From contig CBINGY010000013.1 of NCBI GenBank assembly GCA_966250325.1, forward strand, positions 1 to 64,000: DNA of 64,000 nt, read 5' to 3'. This stretch comes from Jiulongibacter sp966250325. Lineage in GTDB: Bacteria > Bacteroidota > Bacteroidia > Cytophagales > Spirosomataceae. Both the position numbers and the translations under genes were made by a program. Positions 62,880-64,000 of the stretch are shown here, piece after piece. Every line of letters starts with the position of its first letter. Position 1 is the first letter of the stretch. The notes beneath the pieces are model-generated. The model was given only the letters and a program-made list of their open reading frames with translations, made no database searches and was not told where the DNA came from.

Positions 62880-64000
62880 TCAGTTGCAGCCCCCAATCTG
62901 TGCTTTGAATACCGCGTTTTCTGCTTTAAATCCCGGGTTAAGTTCAACTTTTTTACCTGCGTCATAGGTTACCGTACCTCCGGTAATTTTATTCGTAGCC
63001 TGAATAAGGCCGGGTGCAGCGGTATTACTCGATTGGTACACCTGGGTGCCGGAAGATATATCATTGGCTGTGCTGGTTAATAAAATACTGGAGGGGCAAG
63101 GTGCACCAATCACCGTTACTGGCTTAGAATTACTGCTGAATAACAAACAAGAGCCCGATTGGTAAAAGCTGGATTCCGAATTGCCGATGTACGTTGCAGG
63201 GTTAAAGCCATTTTGATACAGCAGACCCTTAATGTTGTAATTCCCGCCGGGAAGGTTTGTAAAATTTGAACTGGCCGAAATAGCATCTGCATTACCTGTA
63301 CTTTTGTTAAAGGCTACATAAGTGTAGCTGAAGCCGGCCGGAGCTGTTTGCAATAAAAATATATCCCCTGTGCCGGAAAAAGTGAAGCTTCCATTTGATG
63401 CTCCGCCTTGAACATATATAATAAGATAGTAAGTGGTACAGGCCTGCAGGTTAACGTTTCCAGTAGAATTTGACCAATTAAAACTTCCTCCGTCATTAGT
63501 AAAATTGGTACCAACGAAACCAGAGCAATCAATGCTGGAGTTGGATAAAATAGTGGTGAGATGCGTGGCACCGGGTTGGACAATTGCGTATGTTCCTGTT
63601 GTGGATACTTGAAAGGGAACAATAATTGAAGGGTCTGTTAATTGAGCTACACAAGCACCTCCAGAGGTTTTACCAACCAATGTTCTTGTAACAACAGAGG
63701 CAAAAGAGAAGTTGAATGTTTTATTGGAACTATATGTTCCGGGAGCATATCCAAGTCCCAGATTTAAAGCTCCATTTCCCGCATCGGTAGTCAACGGGTT
63801 TGCAGGGCAAATGACATTGGAAACCGCCGCACAAGCCGAAGTTAAGGTCAAATTTGCATCATTCACATCAAACCATTCGAAACCATTTCCGCCAATACTG
63901 GAGACCTTGATCCGGGCTTTTGTAGAAGCAGGAAAATTGGCAGGTATGGTTACGGTTTCAGAGCCATCATTAGGCGTAAAAGCGAGTAGAACAAAGGGAT
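62880..64000 (-). CDS. Partial secreted protein with C-terminal LxPG-type module (continues beyond the window)
   Basis: Open from the right edge to the stop at 62880; the 5' end is outside. The visible part starts with PFVLLAFTPNDGSETVTIP and ARIKVSSIGGNGFEWFDVND, a pattern typical of the end of secreted reprolysin-like or other large T9SS-era proteins. Beta-rich segments with GSFNWSNSTGNVNLQACTTYYL follow. The last 30 residues (TYDAGKKVELNPGFKAENAVF, then IGGCN) form the C-terminal coathanger-type module also seen at 5282 and possibly at 1373. No catalytic motif is in the visible part. A GTG at 63866 is not the real start because the frame stays open upstream. Confidence 0.8.
   Translation of the reverse strand, partial: PFVLLAFTPNDGSETVTIPANFPASTKARIKVSSIGGNGFEWFDVNDANLTLTSACAAVSNVICPANPLTTDAGNGALNLGLGYAPGTYSSNKTFNFSFASVVTRTLVGKTSGGACVAQLTDPSIIVPFQVSTTGTYAIVQPGATHLTTILSNSSIDCSGFVGTNFTNDGGSFNWSNSTGNVNLQACTTYYLIIYVQGGASNGSFTFSGTGDIFLLQTAPAGFSYTYVAFNKSTGNADAISASSNFTNLPGGNYNIKGLLYQNGFNPATYIGNSESSFYQSGSCLLFSSNSKPVTVIGAPCPSSILLTSTANDISSGTQVYQSSNTAAPGLIQATNKITGGTVTYDAGKKVELNPGFKAENAVFKAQIGGCN

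Noticed and set aside
63866..63868. GTG as the start of the last gene
   Set aside because: The frame stays open to the window edge with family-typical sequence upstream, so the gene is cut by the window.
1..64000. CRISPR arrays, tRNA or rRNA genes
   Set aside because: Scanning the gaps by eye showed no regular short repeats and no tRNA-like or rRNA sequence; a covariance-model search would be decisive.

Overview
This window looks like a chromosomal segment of a Bacteroidota bacterium, most likely of the order Cytophagales. The sequence evidence is a fused MurF-alanine racemase, a fused aspartokinase/homoserine dehydrogenase followed by homoserine kinase, the rpsF-rpsR-rplI cluster, Bacteroidota-only families (DUF4270, DUF4783, BatD-like), a C-terminal type IX secretion sorting domain on a metalloprotease, and promoters of the Bacteroidota type (TTTG, about 19 bases, then TAnnTTTG) instead of Shine-Dalgarno-led genes. 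I see no tRNA, rRNA, CRISPR array, prophage or insertion sequence.

Layout. 1-4100: glycine C-acetyltransferase and a large secreted serine hydrolase. 4200-10400: a minus-strand run of small enzymes, a PhoX-like phosphatase, a metallo-beta-lactamase-fold hydrolase and a two-subunit molybdenum oxidoreductase. 10400-15700: murF-alr divergent from tatD, then an M1 peptidase. 15700-25200: folB with a DivIVA/helix-hairpin-helix protein, a WD40 protein divergent from a phosphopantetheinyl transferase, ytxJ, then panC, an EamA transporter, glmS, a DUF4270 lipoprotein and a degenerate glycogen-synthase-like protein. 25400-30300: M61 peptidase, rpmH-rnpA, an S41 protease with tsaB, and a ribosome hibernation factor. 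30400-39500: two proteins of unknown role, a T9SS-targeted M4 metalloprotease, an acetyltransferase and an Nramp-like transporter. 39700-45000: small envelope proteins, a phosphoribosyltransferase, aroC, a BatD-like protein and a YCF48-like propeller. 45084-48503: a five-module ThuA/sugar dehydrogenase/PKD/cytochrome c/CBM protein. 48600-52230: a duplicated LytS/LytTR two-component locus. 52400-55000: pgk and ribosomal protein genes. 55100-62800: a class V aminotransferase, an SdpR-like repressor, thrA-thrB, DUF2147, PAP2 and dapA. The right edge cuts a secreted protein.

Most genes are housekeeping: threonine and lysine supply (thrA, thrB, dapA), chorismate (aroC), folate (folB), pantothenate (panC), cell wall (murF-alr, glmS), translation (rpsF, rpsR, rplI, rpmH, rnpA, tsaB, hpf) and glycolysis (pgk). 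The accessory part is mainly secreted enzymes. Three of them end in a related LxPG...G-type C-terminal module and one in a classical T9SS sorting domain.

The most notable structure is at 48639-52226. Two LytS-type histidine kinase genes share a 554-base stretch that reads as identical, synonymous sites included, while their membrane sensor halves differ strongly. Between them lies a frameshifted, N-terminally deleted remnant of a second LytTR response regulator. This reads as an old tandem duplication of a regulator-kinase pair, loss of one regulator, and later gene conversion of the kinase cores. I did not find a clearly new multi-gene defence or biosynthetic system. The least explained proteins are the pair at 30417-33474, the DivIVA-HHH protein, the synthase-like protein lacking its donor-binding motif and the Nramp-like protein lacking its metal-binding motifs.
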